In this document: positions 7,890 to 16,894 of the stretch, piece by piece
How the letters are laid out: each line of letters starts with the position of its first letter
How positions within the stretch are numbered: position 1 is the stretch's first letter
DNA from: Ochrobactrum sp. CM-21-5
Lineage (GTDB): Bacteria; Pseudomonadota; Alphaproteobacteria; Rhizobiales; Rhizobiaceae
Assembly: GCF_014253075.1 (NCBI RefSeq)
Contig: NZ_JACLZJ010000001.1
Coordinates: forward strand, 744,001-808,000
Length of the DNA: 64,000 bases
Direction of reading: 5' to 3'
The notes under the pieces: generated by a model
Seen by the model: only the letters and a program-made list of their open reading frames with translations
Database searches by the model: none
Told to the model about the DNA's origin: nothing
Position numbers and translations under genes: made by a program

Positions 7890-9458
7890 ATGTTTGCTTT
7901 TTTCGCGGAAAATCTCGCCCCGATCATGTTCCTGTCGCTGGTGGTCGTGCTGTTGCTCGGTTACCCGGTGGCGTTCGCCCTTGCTTTCGTTGGCTTTGTC
8001 TTCGGCTTTATCGGCATCGAAATGGGGCTTTTGCCCATCAATCTGTTCGGTGCCATTCCCGACCGCATTTTCGGGCAGATGTCGAACGAGACGCTGCTGG
8101 CTATCCCGTTCTTCACCTTCATGGGGCTGATACTGGAGCGAAGCGGGATGGCGGAAGACCTGCTCGACACGATCGGGCAGCTTTTTGGTCCGGTGCGAGG
8201 CGGTCTCGCTTTCGCCGTGGTCGTCGTCGGTGCGCTTCTTGCCGCAACGACTGGCGTTGTGGCCGCATCCGTCATTTCCATGGGGCTTATTTCGCTGCCG
8301 ATCATGCTGCGCTACGGCTATGACCGCAAGGTCGCCAGCGGCACCATCGCGGCTTCCGGCACGCTCGCGCAAATCATTCCGCCGAGTCTCGTTCTCATCG
8401 TTCTTGCAGATCAGCTTGGCCGCTCCGTGGGTGATATGTACAAGGGCGCACTGGTGCCCGGTCTCATGCTGGTGGGCATATACATCACCTTCATCATCTT
8501 CATGTCGATCCTGCGGCCATCGTCCGTCCCCGCGCTGCCGCCGCAAGCGCGCACGCTGAAGGGCTGGAAGCTGGCGCAGCGCGTGGTGCTGTCACTGGTG
8601 CCTCCGCTGGTTTTGATCTTTCTCGTGCTGGGCACCATCTTCATCGGCCTCGCCACGCCCACTGAAGGCGGGGCGATGGGCGCTGTGGGTGCTCTTCTGC
8701 TCGCCATCATCAACCGTCGCCTCAATATGAAGATGCTGACATCGGCGCTCTATGCGACTGCGAAGCTGTCATCCTTCGTCATCTTCATTCTGCTAGGCGC
8801 ACGCGTCTTCTCTCTGACCTTCTATGGCGTTAACGGCCATGTCTGGGTCGAACACCTGATGAGCTCGATCCCCGGTGGTGAAGTCGGCTTCCTGATCGTC
8901 GCCAACATACTGGTGTTTTTCCTGGCCTTCTTTCTCGATTATTTCGAGCTGGCCTTCATCATCATCCCCTTGCTTGCGCCGGTGGCGGAAGCGCTTGGCA
9001 TCGATCTGATCTGGTTCGGCGTGATACTGGCCATGAACATGCAGACGTCGTTCATGCATCCGCCCTTTGGTTTCTCGCTGTTCTATCTGCGCTCCGTTGC
9101 GCCGTCCCGGGCTTACAAGGACAAGGTGACCGGCGCGACCATTCAGCCGGTAACCTCGGGCCAGATCTATATGGGTTCGATCCCGTTTCTGGTGATCCAG
9201 CTTGTGATGGTCGGCATCGTCATCGCTTTCCCGGGTCTGGTGACGCATTACAAGGCCAGCCATCATCAGGTCGATCCTGCTTCCATCGAGATCAACGTTC
9301 CGATGCCGGATGCGGGCGGCGGCAATCCGTTCGGCACATCGCCGGCCCCATTCGGCGCGCCTGCTCCATCGACAGATCCGCTGCCTGCACCATCATTCGG
9401 CTCGCCGCAGCCGGGCTTCGGTCAAGGAACCAAACCGCCGGAAAAGCCTGCGCAATGA
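7890..9458 (+). CDS. dctM: TRAP transporter large permease (DctM family) with proline-rich tail
   Basis: This is the 12-segment transport subunit of the TRAP system, with the family motifs GYPVAFALAFVG, IPFFTFMG, GTLAQIIPPS (substrate/ion site region) and TPTEGGAMG. The transport domain ends by about residue 455. The protein continues to 522 with a low-complexity tail rich in Pro, Gly, Ala and Phe (NPFGTSPAPFGAPAPS and similar). DctM proteins are normally 425-460 residues, so the tail is extra. It probably lies in the cytoplasm or periplasm as a disordered arm; no function is known. It is followed 63 bases later by the binding-protein gene. Confidence 0.93.
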   Translation: MFAFFAENLAPIMFLSLVVVLLLGYPVAFALAFVGFVFGFIGIEMGLLPINLFGAIPDRIFGQMSNETLLAIPFFTFMGLILERSGMAEDLLDTIGQLFGPVRGGLAFAVVVVGALLAATTGVVAASVISMGLISLPIMLRYGYDRKVASGTIAASGTLAQIIPPSLVLIVLADQLGRSVGDMYKGALVPGLMLVGIYITFIIFMSILRPSSVPALPPQARTLKGWKLAQRVVLSLVPPLVLIFLVLGTIFIGLATPTEGGAMGAVGALLLAIINRRLNMKMLTSALYATAKLSSFVIFILLGARVFSLTFYGVNGHVWVEHLMSSIPGGEVGFLIVANILVFFLAFFLDYFELAFIIIPLLAPVAEALGIDLIWFGVILAMNMQTSFMHPPFGFSLFYLRSVAPSRAYKDKVTGATIQPVTSGQIYMGSIPFLVIQLVMVGIVIAFPGLVTHYKASHHQVDPASIEINVPMPDAGGGNPFGTSPAPFGAPAPSTDPLPAPSFGSPQPGFGQGTKPPEKPAQ

Positions 9459-9521
9459 GAGGGGGAGAGATCGATCGTCGCGCAGGCCATATGAAAACAA
9501 GAATGTTTTAGGAGGAGAGAC

Positions 9522-10640
9522 ATGAAACAGGAATTCAACAGGCGCACCTTTCTGACCAAGGGCGCCGCCATCAGTGCCGCTGCCGCGACAAGCGGCGCCG
9601 CACTGGCCACCCCCGCCATCGCGCAGGAATTGCCGACGCTGCGCTGGCGTCTGACTTCGGGTTTCCCGAACAATCTCGACACCATCTATGGCGGTGCGGT
9701 CTATATGGCCGACGCCGTGTCGAAGATTACCGGGGGCAAGTTTCAGATTCAGGTTTTTCAGGCCGGTGAAATCGTGCCAGGTCCGCAGGCCATCGATGCC
9801 GTGCAGGCCAACACGGTCGAAATGGCGCATACATGCGGCTATTATTTCACAGGCAAGAACCCGGCCTTTGCCATCGGCACGGCCATTCCTTTCGGCATGA
9901 ACACGCGCCTTCAGAATGCGTGGCTCTATCATGGCGGCGGCAACGAGCTTTATAACGAGTTTCTCTCGGATTACGGTATTGTAGGTATTGTCGGCGGCAA
10001 TACCGCAGCCCAGATGGGCGGCTGGTATCGCAAGGAAATCAAGAGCGTTGACGATTTGAAGGGCCTGAAGATGCGTATCGCCGGCGTGGCGGGCGAAGTC
10101 ATGTCACGTCTGGGTGTGGTGCCGCAGCAACTTCCCGGCGGCGACATCTATCCGGCTCTGGAGCGCGGCACCATCGATGCCGCCGAATGGGTCGGGCCCT
10201 ATGACGACGAGAAGCTCGGTTTCTACCAGATAGCACCCTATTACTATTATCCGGCTTTCTGGGAGGGTGGAGCTTCGGTGCACTTCTTCATCAACAAGCA
10301 GCAGTATGAGGGCCTGCCAGAAGCATACAAGGTGGCTCTGAACACCGCCGCGGAAGCCGCCACGCAGAACATGATCGCGCTTTATGACGTGAAGAACACG
10401 GCGGCAATCCGTTCGCTGGTATCGAAGGGCATCAAGCTGCAGCCGCTGCCGCGCGATGTCATGGATGCCGCTTATAAAGTCGCGTTCGAACTCTATGGCG
10501 AGTACAACGAGAAGAACCCGGCATGGGCCAAGATCTACCCGTCGTGGAAGAAGTTCCGCGATGAGGCCTTCGAGTGGTTCCGCGTCGCCGAGTATACCTA
10601 TGACAGCTATGTTTACGCACAGCAGGCGGCTGGAAAATAG
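9522..10640 (+). CDS. TRAP transporter substrate-binding protein, TakP-like (2-oxo acid/lactate type)
   Basis: A GGAGGAG site precedes the ATG. The N-terminus NRRTFLTKGAAISAAAA is a Tat signal, cleaved after AIAQ near residue 33. The mature DctP-family domain has QMGGWYRKEIKSVDDLKGLK, GVVPQQLPGGDIYPALERG and WVGPYDDEKLGF, a pattern I associate with Rhodobacter TakP, which binds pyruvate and other 2-oxo acids. The conserved Arg of KMRIAG normally contacts the substrate carboxylate. Proteins this similar may bind lactate, pyruvate or other short 2-oxo or hydroxy acids. It ends the operon, with a terminator at 10680. Confidence 0.9.
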   Translation: MKQEFNRRTFLTKGAAISAAAATSGAALATPAIAQELPTLRWRLTSGFPNNLDTIYGGAVYMADAVSKITGGKFQIQVFQAGEIVPGPQAIDAVQANTVEMAHTCGYYFTGKNPAFAIGTAIPFGMNTRLQNAWLYHGGGNELYNEFLSDYGIVGIVGGNTAAQMGGWYRKEIKSVDDLKGLKMRIAGVAGEVMSRLGVVPQQLPGGDIYPALERGTIDAAEWVGPYDDEKLGFYQIAPYYYYPAFWEGGASVHFFINKQQYEGLPEAYKVALNTAAEAATQNMIALYDVKNTAAIRSLVSKGIKLQPLPRDVMDAAYKVAFELYGEYNEKNPAWAKIYPSWKKFRDEAFEWFRVAEYTYDSYVYAQQAAGK

Positions 10641-10679
10641 GTGCTCAGCGTGCTTGCGTTCCACGTGGCTTTAAACATG

Positions 10680-10708
10680 GGGGCTGGTTTCCAGCCCCTT
10701 TATTTTTT
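10680..10708 (+). terminator. Rho-independent terminator of the TRAP operon
   Basis: GGGGCTGG-TTT-CCAGCCCC is a perfect 8-base stem followed by TTTATTTTTT. The remaining gap to the porin (10709-10948) is AT-rich and holds no gene that I can support. Confidence 0.92.
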
Positions 10709-10948
10709 GGAAAATATGTAAAATCCCAAAAAACACTGACGCAAAGTTGCCAAACGGAATATAAAATGATTCAGTTTCCAATAAATTGCAGTATCTTTAG
10801 AAAAAGATAAATACAGTAAATTTCAATTCGTGATTTAATTGTCACATATGACGTATTGTATTTTATTTTCAGTAAAAGTTGGAATTGATGTTTTTCGCTT
10901 TAGTGCCTTACCTGCTGACATTGCAAAAAAATATTTTGAGGCACGAAT

Positions 10949-12103
10949 ATGAAGTTGAAAACTCTATTTTTGAGTTCCGTTGCGGCATTGGTGACTGTCG
11001 GCGGTGCGCGGGCTGCGGATGCCGTGGTTGCGCCGGAGCCTGAAGCGACGGAATATGTGCGCGTCTGCGATGCTTATGGTGCGGGATATTTTTATATTCC
11101 AGGTACTGAAACATGCCTTCGCGTCTCGGGTTACGTCCGTTTTGATCTGACCGGCGGCGATGACGTTTACGCACGCGGCTTCACTGTCCGCGACGGCGTC
11201 GCTCACGCTACTTCCGGTTCGAAGCGCAATACCTGGAATCAGCTTGCCCGCACGGCACTTCGCTTCAGCACCGCTTCGGAAACCGATCTCGGCACTCTGA
11301 AGACCTATGCGGATCTGCGTTTTCAGTGGGAGAATGGCAAGGACTCCGATTCAAGCGGTTCGCTGCGATTTGGCTATATCCAGCTCGGCGGACTGCGCGT
11401 CGGTCTTGATGAATCGGCTTTCGTCACTTTCCCCGGTTATCTCGGCAGTGTCATAGATGACGATGTGATCCTTGCCGGTGGTTATCGCACCGGGCTGGTC
11501 AGCTATACGTTCGAGTCCGAGAACGGTGTTTCGGCCATTCTGTCGCTTGAACAGGGCAACAACGACGATACGGATGGCGGGCTTGGTTATGATGGTATGA
11601 TCAAGGACTATACGCCGCATGTCGTGGGCGGTCTGCGATATGCGCAAGGGTGGGGTTCCGTCACTGCCGTGGCTGCTTACGATGCGCGCAATGAAGAATG
11701 GGCAGGCAAGGTTCGCGGCGATGTGAATATTTCCGACCGTTTCTCGCTGTGGGCCATGGGCGGTTATAAGACCAACAAGGATAAGTATGTGGACGTCTAC
11801 GACGACGACAGCAATGTCGTCGGTCAGGCCCGTGCAATCGACAGCTTCTACGGTGCCTGGGGTGGCGACTGGGCTTTCTGGGGCGGCGCGACATTCAAGG
11901 CCACCCAGAAAGCATCCCTTAACGCCCAGATCGCTTACGATGCCTCCAAGACCTTCGCGGCCTCTGCGAACGTCGCTTATGACCTGGTGCCGGGCTTTAC
12001 CATCACACCAGAAATTTCCTACGTTCAGTGGAAAGACAAATATTCCTACCTGAACGGTCAGGACGCATGGCAGGGTATGGTTCGCTTCCAGCGTTCGTTC
12101 TAG
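10949..12103 (+). CDS. Omp2-type general porin
   Basis: The 384-residue protein has a signal peptide ending ARA-ADAVV (about 22 residues) and the alphaproteobacterial porin N-terminus [18 protein letters not shown], then [18 protein letters not shown]. The two Cys form the conserved disulfide. It ends in RFQRSF, with the C-terminal Phe needed for beta-barrel assembly. It resembles Brucella Omp2a/Omp2b but differs widely in the loops, and only one copy is present here where Brucella carries two side by side. It forms a trimeric 16-stranded outer-membrane channel for small polar solutes. Its TAG stop lies at the edge of a dispersed repeat. Confidence 0.93.
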   Translation: MKLKTLFLSSVAALVTVGGARAADAVVAPEPEATEYVRVCDAYGAGYFYIPGTETCLRVSGYVRFDLTGGDDVYARGFTVRDGVAHATSGSKRNTWNQLARTALRFSTASETDLGTLKTYADLRFQWENGKDSDSSGSLRFGYIQLGGLRVGLDESAFVTFPGYLGSVIDDDVILAGGYRTGLVSYTFESENGVSAILSLEQGNNDDTDGGLGYDGMIKDYTPHVVGGLRYAQGWGSVTAVAAYDARNEEWAGKVRGDVNISDRFSLWAMGGYKTNKDKYVDVYDDDSNVVGQARAIDSFYGAWGGDWAFWGGATFKATQKASLNAQIAYDASKTFAASANVAYDLVPGFTITPEISYVQWKDKYSYLNGQDAWQGMVRFQRSF

Positions 12104-12200
12104 AGCGCATCCCGAAAACTGTGAAACGGTTTTCGGAAAAGATGCGTGTTAAAAAAACTTAGAGCGCAGATCTTATTCAATCAGATCGAAACGCGCGCTA
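12102..12200 (+). repeat. Dispersed palindromic repeat, family A copy 1
   Basis: The element starts inside the porin stop codon (tAGAGCGCATC). It contains a hairpin CCGAAAAC (12112-12119) / GTTTTCGG (12129-12136) and a second imperfect one, ATCTTAT-TCA-ATCAGAT, near 12170. It aligns in the same orientation with the copy at 59567-59665. The first hairpin may also serve as the porin terminator. The rest of the gap to 12448 shows only a weak ATGACGG/CCGTCAT repeat. Confidence 0.75.
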
Positions 12201-12448
12201 AAACAAATGACGGTCGTCATAGGACTGATGGCCGTCATCCCCATGAATAGTTCATTGTTTCAGATTTGGCGATAAGTAACTGGGTCGTTGTTTGTTGGTG
12301 TTTAACTGATTAAATTTATGTGCATATAATATTATGCCATTCAGTAATGTAGAAGGACTGCATTGCGATAGTATCTGATCTCCAGTCGGAAGAATGGCTG
12401 CGGCGGGCTTCAGGCCCGCCGCTCTCATGTCGTCTGTCGCTTTTAATT

Positions 12449-13285
12449 TTATCGCGAAAGCTTCATGTGGCGGTTCACATCCTTGTAGAGCAGATAGCGG
12501 AACTTGCCGGGGCCGCCCGCATAGCAGGCCTGCGGGCAGAAAGCGCGCAGCCACATGAAGTCGCCCGCTTCCACTTCCACCCAGTCCTGATTGAGCCTGT
12601 ACACGGCTTTGCCTTCGAGTACATAAAGCCCGTGCTCCATGACATGGGTTTCAGCAAAGGGGATGACGCCGCCCGGCTCGAACGTGACGACAGTCACATG
12701 CATGTCGTGGCGCAGGTCGTTGGGATCGACAAAGCGTGTCGTCGCCCAGACGCCATTGGTGTCGGGCATCGATGTCGGCGCGATCTCGTTTTCATTAAGA
12801 AACAGCGGTTCTGGCACATCAAGACCGTCCACATATTCATAGGCCTTGCGGATCCAGTGAAAACGCGCGGTGGTCTTGCCTTCGTTGCGCAATGTCCACC
12901 CGCTCTTGGGCGGCAGATAGGCGTAGCCGCCTTCGGTCAGCACATGCTTCTGTCCGGCCAGCTTGACGGTCACTTCACCTTCCACCACGAACAGCACGCC
13001 TTCGGCGCCCTCGTCGAGCTCGGCACGGTCGCTTCCGCCACCCGGCTGCACTTCCATGATATATTGCGAGAAGGTCTCGGCAAAACCGGACAGCGGGCGC
13101 GCAATGACCCAGAGCCGCGTCTTGTCCCAGAAGGGCAGGAAGCTGGTGACGATATCGCTGAACGTGCCCTTGGGAATCACCGCATAGGCTTCGGTGAACA
13201 TGGCGCGATCGGTGAGGGTCTGGGTCTGCGGCGGCAGTCCGCCTGTCGGAGCATAATAGGTGCGGTTGTTCTTGTTGTTGCCCAT
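12449..13285 (-). CDS. allE: (S)-ureidoglycine aminohydrolase, bicupin
   Basis: The 278-residue protein has two cupin domains (about 60-135 and 180-265), as in AllE/UGHY, which releases ammonia from (S)-ureidoglycine to give (S)-ureidoglycolate using Mn2+. The N-terminus YYAPTGGLPPQT and the C-terminal ETHVMEHGLYVLEG, AGDFMWLRAFCPQACYAGG and FRYLLYKDVNRHM are typical of this enzyme; the second cupin holds the metal ligands. It follows the PuuE fusion 54 bases downstream on the same strand, so both likely share a transcript. Ureidoglycolate lyase and allantoate amidohydrolase, the neighbouring steps, are not in the window. Confidence 0.9.
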   Translation of the reverse strand: MGNNKNNRTYYAPTGGLPPQTQTLTDRAMFTEAYAVIPKGTFSDIVTSFLPFWDKTRLWVIARPLSGFAETFSQYIMEVQPGGGSDRAELDEGAEGVLFVVEGEVTVKLAGQKHVLTEGGYAYLPPKSGWTLRNEGKTTARFHWIRKAYEYVDGLDVPEPLFLNENEIAPTSMPDTNGVWATTRFVDPNDLRHDMHVTVVTFEPGGVIPFAETHVMEHGLYVLEGKAVYRLNQDWVEVEAGDFMWLRAFCPQACYAGGPGKFRYLLYKDVNRHMKLSR

Positions 13286-13339
13286 GGTGACGGTTTCCTT
13301 ATGCGTGAATGTTCCGGAACCGGCGTCCGGAAAGAATGG

Positions 13340-14767
13340 TCAGTAAAGGGCCTCGGGAAGGGTATCCTTCAGCCGCAACAGCGCAATGCGCTCCACATGT
13401 GCGCAGGCCGTGTCGAATTCGGCGTCCTTGTCATTGGAGAGACGGCGTCGGAAGATATCGAGGATTTCCTGCTTGCCGCGCCCCTTTACCGCAATGATGA
13501 AAGGAAAGCCGAATTTCTGTGTGTAGGCGTCGTTCAGTTCAGTGAATGTCTGCTTTTCCGCATCGGTCAATGCGTCCAGACCGGCGGAAGCCTGCTCGGC
13601 GGTCGATTCCGCAGTCAGGCGCTTGGCTGCGGCCAGCTTGCCCGCCAGATCCGGGTGAGCTTTCAGAACCGCAAGCCGTTCGTCGGCGGAGGCCGAGCGG
13701 AATACCCTGGTCATGGCGGCGGCAAGACCGGAAGCGCTGTCTTCTTCAGTGCTGAAACCCGCATCATAGGCGCGCTCGGCGATCCATGGCGAATGTTCAA
13801 AAATGCCGCCATAGCACGCAACGAAATCCGCCTTGCTGGCCTTTGACGGCACGACATCGGCCCGGTTCGGCTTGTGATGCTCATGCCAGTGGCGGGCGAT
13901 GTCGATACGCTTGGCCACCCACACCTTGTCGTGCGACTGTACATAGTCGAGAAACCGTTCGAGCGCTGCCACACGGCCTGGACGCCCGACGAGACGGCAA
14001 TGCAGGCCGATGGACATCATCTTCGGCGCGCCTTCCGCTCCCTCGCGATAGAGCACGTCGAAGGTGTCCTTCAGATAGCTGAAAAACTGGTCGCCGGAAT
14101 TGAAGCCCTGTGGCGTGGCAAAGCGCATATCGTTGGCGTCGAGTGTGTAGGGCACGATCAAATGTGGCCCCTGGGGCCCCTGCACCCAGTAAGGCAGCTC
14201 GTCGGCATAAGAATCGGCGGAATAGATGAAGCCGCCTTCCTCCATCACCAGTTTCAGCGTGTTGCCGGATGGCTTGCCCTGATAGATGCCGAGCGGGCGT
14301 GAGCCGGTAATTTCGGTGTGGCGACGCACAGCCTCGCGGATATGCTCGCGCTCGATTTCCTCGGGCACGTCCTTGTATTCCCACCAGCGCAGGCCGTGGC
14401 TGGCGATTTCCCAGTCGGCTTCCTTCATCGCGGCAACTGCTTCCGGGTTGCGCTCCATGGCAAGGGTCACGCCATAAACGGTTACCGGCATGTTGCGTCG
14501 CGTGAAAGCGCGCCACAGCCGCCAGAAACCGGAACGCGCGCCATATTCGTAGATGGATTCCATGTTGAGGTTGCGTTGGCCGCTCCAGGCCTGCGCGCCG
14601 ACGATCTCGGACAGGAGACATTCGGAGGCTGGATCGCCGTCGAGAATGCAGCACTCGCCGCCTTCTTCGTAGTTAACCACGAACTGTACGGCTATATTGG
14701 CTCCGTCCGGCCAGCGCGGATCGGGTGTGTTGCGACCGTAGCCGACGAGATTGCGTGGATAGCTCAT
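13340..14767 (-). CDS. puuE: Bifunctional PuuE allantoinase - OHCU decarboxylase fusion
   Basis: The start at 14767 (MSYPRNLVGYGRN) follows GAGGG and fits the PuuE N-terminus better than an upstream ATG at 14800. Residues about 1-300 form a polysaccharide-deacetylase-like barrel of the PuuE type: WPDGANIAVQFVVNYEEGGE, EIASHGLRWWEY, SADSYADELPYW and IGLHCRLVGRPGR. PuuE is a metal-independent allantoinase. Residues about 315-475 are an OHCU decarboxylase (UraD) domain: FVACYGGIFEHSPWIAERA, LKAHPDLAGKLA, LNDAYTQKFGFPFIIAVKG. The first makes allantoate, the second makes (S)-allantoin from OHCU, so the fusion joins two consecutive urate steps. It is divergent from hiuH. Confidence 0.93.
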   Translation of the reverse strand: MSYPRNLVGYGRNTPDPRWPDGANIAVQFVVNYEEGGECCILDGDPASECLLSEIVGAQAWSGQRNLNMESIYEYGARSGFWRLWRAFTRRNMPVTVYGVTLAMERNPEAVAAMKEADWEIASHGLRWWEYKDVPEEIEREHIREAVRRHTEITGSRPLGIYQGKPSGNTLKLVMEEGGFIYSADSYADELPYWVQGPQGPHLIVPYTLDANDMRFATPQGFNSGDQFFSYLKDTFDVLYREGAEGAPKMMSIGLHCRLVGRPGRVAALERFLDYVQSHDKVWVAKRIDIARHWHEHHKPNRADVVPSKASKADFVACYGGIFEHSPWIAERAYDAGFSTEEDSASGLAAAMTRVFRSASADERLAVLKAHPDLAGKLAAAKRLTAESTAEQASAGLDALTDAEKQTFTELNDAYTQKFGFPFIIAVKGRGKQEILDIFRRRLSNDKDAEFDTACAHVERIALLRLKDTLPEALY

Positions 14768-15034
14768 GGATATTCCCTCGATTTTGCGTGTTTTCCTCAT
14801 GATAATAAAGATTTACCGCAGCAATTCCCCCTTAAAAATTTGAAAGACATCCAACGAGAAAGCTCTTCCTTAATGTCGCATAAGGCGGAATACTTCACGA
14901 TGGGAACACGAGCGGTTTGCCGTAGAAGAATTTGCATCCTGGATATGCGATCACGGTAAGCCGAGTGAAATCAGAGGTTTGTGCGAATCCCTGTCCACGG
15001 ATATAGGGAATCGCATGAGCGGGTAGGAGCGCAA

Positions 15035-15400
15035 ATGGGTCAGGAAAAGAGCGGTTATGGCCGGTTGACGACGCATGTCCTCGATACGGTCAGCGGCAAG
15101 CCCGCGGCAAATCTGCGTATCGAATTGCGACGCATCGAGAATCAGCAGCCGGAAAGCATAAAGGAAATCCGTACCAATCAGGACGGACGCTGTGGCGAAC
15201 CGCTGCTTGCGGGCGGTGATCTTAGCCCCGGTTCCTACGAACTTCTGTTCCATGTCGGCGAATATTTCGGTGCGGCTGAAGACAGCCTGCCCTTCCTGGA
15301 CATCGTGCCCCTGCGCTTTGGCATTTCCGATGAAAAGGCGCATTATCATGTGCCGCTTCTGGTTTCGCCCTTTTCCTATTCAACATATCGGGGGAGTTGA
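15035..15400 (+). CDS. hiuH: 5-hydroxyisourate hydrolase (transthyretin-like)
   Basis: The 121-residue product starts at the ATG 15035 behind TAGGAG. It has the HIU hydrolase signatures: [16 protein letters not shown] with the first catalytic His, an Arg in RIELRRIE, a second His in [18 protein letters not shown] and the terminal YRGS tetrapeptide that distinguishes the enzyme from transthyretin. It hydrolyses 5-hydroxyisourate, the product of urate oxidation, to OHCU, the substrate of the decarboxylase domain encoded divergently. It is 5 bases before xdhA, so urate synthesis and removal share an operon. The 267-base divergent gap (14768-15034) should hold both promoters; no clear operator was seen. 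Confidence 0.95.
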   Translation: MGQEKSGYGRLTTHVLDTVSGKPAANLRIELRRIENQQPESIKEIRTNQDGRCGEPLLAGGDLSPGSYELLFHVGEYFGAAEDSLPFLDIVPLRFGISDEKAHYHVPLLVSPFSYSTYRGS

Positions 15401-15405
15401 GCGAT

Positions 15406-16884
15406 ATGGCCCAGTCCGTGAGACACACTATCCGCTTCCTTCTGAACGATGAAGCTGTCGCACTCGACCGCGTTTCGTCAACGGAGACGCTGCTTGACTA
15501 TCTGCGCCTTGCCGCCAAACTGCGTGGCACCAAGGAAGGTTGCGGCGAAGGCGATTGCGGCGCCTGCACGGTACTGGTCGGCAAGCCGGTTGATGGCCGG
15601 CTGGTTTATGAAACCGTCAATGCCTGCATCCGCTTCATGGGGTCGCTGGACGCTTGTCATGTCGTGACCATCGAGCATTTGCGCGGATCCGATGGCGGCC
15701 TGCATCCGGTGCAAAAGGCGATGATCGATTTTCATGGCTCGCAATGCGGTTTCTGTACGCCGGGCTTTGTCATGTCGCTTTATGCTTTGTGGATGCGCGA
15801 TCCCAAGCCTGCAGACAGCGCCATTGAAAAGGCGTTACAGGGCAATCTCTGCCGCTGCACGGGCTATGAGGCGATCATGCGCGCGGCGCGTGCCATTTCC
15901 GACTATGGCAATGTGTCGGAAGATCCGCTGGGCGCTGAACGCTCTGCCGTCCTGCAGAAACTCTCCGCCATGCGTGATGGTGCGCGGGTGGAAGTGGGAA
16001 CGGACAAGGATCGTCTGGTCGTGCCTGCGAATCTCGATGATTTTGCGCAGGTGCTTGCAGCCGAGCCCAAGGCGACAATCGTTGCAGGCTCCACCGATGT
16101 GGGCCTGTGGGTCACCAAGATGATGCGCGATATTTCGCCGGTGGTCTTCATCGGCCATATCGAGGAACTGCGCTCCATTCACGAGGAGAACGGTGTCGTC
16201 ACCATCGGCGCGGGTGTTACCTATACGGAGGCCTTTTCCTTCCTCGCAAAACGCATTCCGGCATTGGGCCAGCTTATCAACCGCATCGGCGGTGAGCAGG
16301 TGCGCAATATGGGTACCATCGGCGGCAACATCGCCAACGGTTCGCCGATTGGCGACACGCCGCCGCCGCTGATCGCGCTAGATGCACAGCTGACATTGCG
16401 AAAAGGCGATGAGCGTCGCACCATTCCGCTGGAAGAATTCTTCATTGCCTATGGCAAGCAGGACCGTCAGCCGGGCGAGTTCGTCGAGGCCGTGCATGTG
16501 CCGGTCCCGGCGGCGGGCAATCATTTCGCGATTTATAAGATTTCCAAGCGCTTCGAGGAAGACATCACGGCGACGCTGGGTGCCTTCCACTTGGTGCTTG
16601 ATGCGTCAGGTAATGTCGCGGCAGTACGTATCGCCTATGGCGGCATGGCGGCAACGCCGAAACGCGCCAACACCGTGGAGGCCGTGCTTTTGGGCAAGCC
16701 GTGGACCGAGGAAACAGTTGAAGCTGCGCTCGACGCCTATGCGCAGGACTATGCGCCGCTGACCGATATGCGCGCGACAGCAGATTACCGGCTGCTTGCG
16801 GCCCGCAATTTGCTGCGGCGTTTCTTCGCCGAGACCCAGGGCAATTATGAGCCGTTGCGTGCGGCTCAGATCGAAGCGGCGTGA
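15406..16884 (+). CDS. xdhA: Xanthine dehydrogenase small subunit (FeS/FAD)
   Basis: The ATG at 15406 follows GGGGGAG. The 492-residue protein carries a plant-type [2Fe-2S] domain with Cys46, 51, 54 and 74 (EGCGEGDCGACTV), a second [2Fe-2S] domain with Cys114, 117, 149 and 151 (CGFCTPGF, NLCRCTGYE), an FAD-binding domain at about 185-365 (TIVAGSTDVGLWVTK, NMGTIGGNIANGSPIGD) and a CO-dehydrogenase-flavoprotein C-domain. It passes electrons from the molybdenum site in XdhB to NAD+. Xanthine and hypoxanthine are oxidised to urate. It lies 10 bases before xdhB. Confidence 0.96.
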   Translation: MAQSVRHTIRFLLNDEAVALDRVSSTETLLDYLRLAAKLRGTKEGCGEGDCGACTVLVGKPVDGRLVYETVNACIRFMGSLDACHVVTIEHLRGSDGGLHPVQKAMIDFHGSQCGFCTPGFVMSLYALWMRDPKPADSAIEKALQGNLCRCTGYEAIMRAARAISDYGNVSEDPLGAERSAVLQKLSAMRDGARVEVGTDKDRLVVPANLDDFAQVLAAEPKATIVAGSTDVGLWVTKMMRDISPVVFIGHIEELRSIHEENGVVTIGAGVTYTEAFSFLAKRIPALGQLINRIGGEQVRNMGTIGGNIANGSPIGDTPPPLIALDAQLTLRKGDERRTIPLEEFFIAYGKQDRQPGEFVEAVHVPVPAAGNHFAIYKISKRFEEDITATLGAFHLVLDASGNVAAVRIAYGGMAATPKRANTVEAVLLGKPWTEETVEAALDAYAQDYAPLTDMRATADYRLLAARNLLRRFFAETQGNYEPLRAAQIEAA

Positions 16885-16894
16885 GGAGGCGGAC

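Noticed and set aside
12467-13846. A 459-codon frame antisense to allE and the uraD domain
   Set aside because: It spans two real genes on the other strand and has no conserved features.
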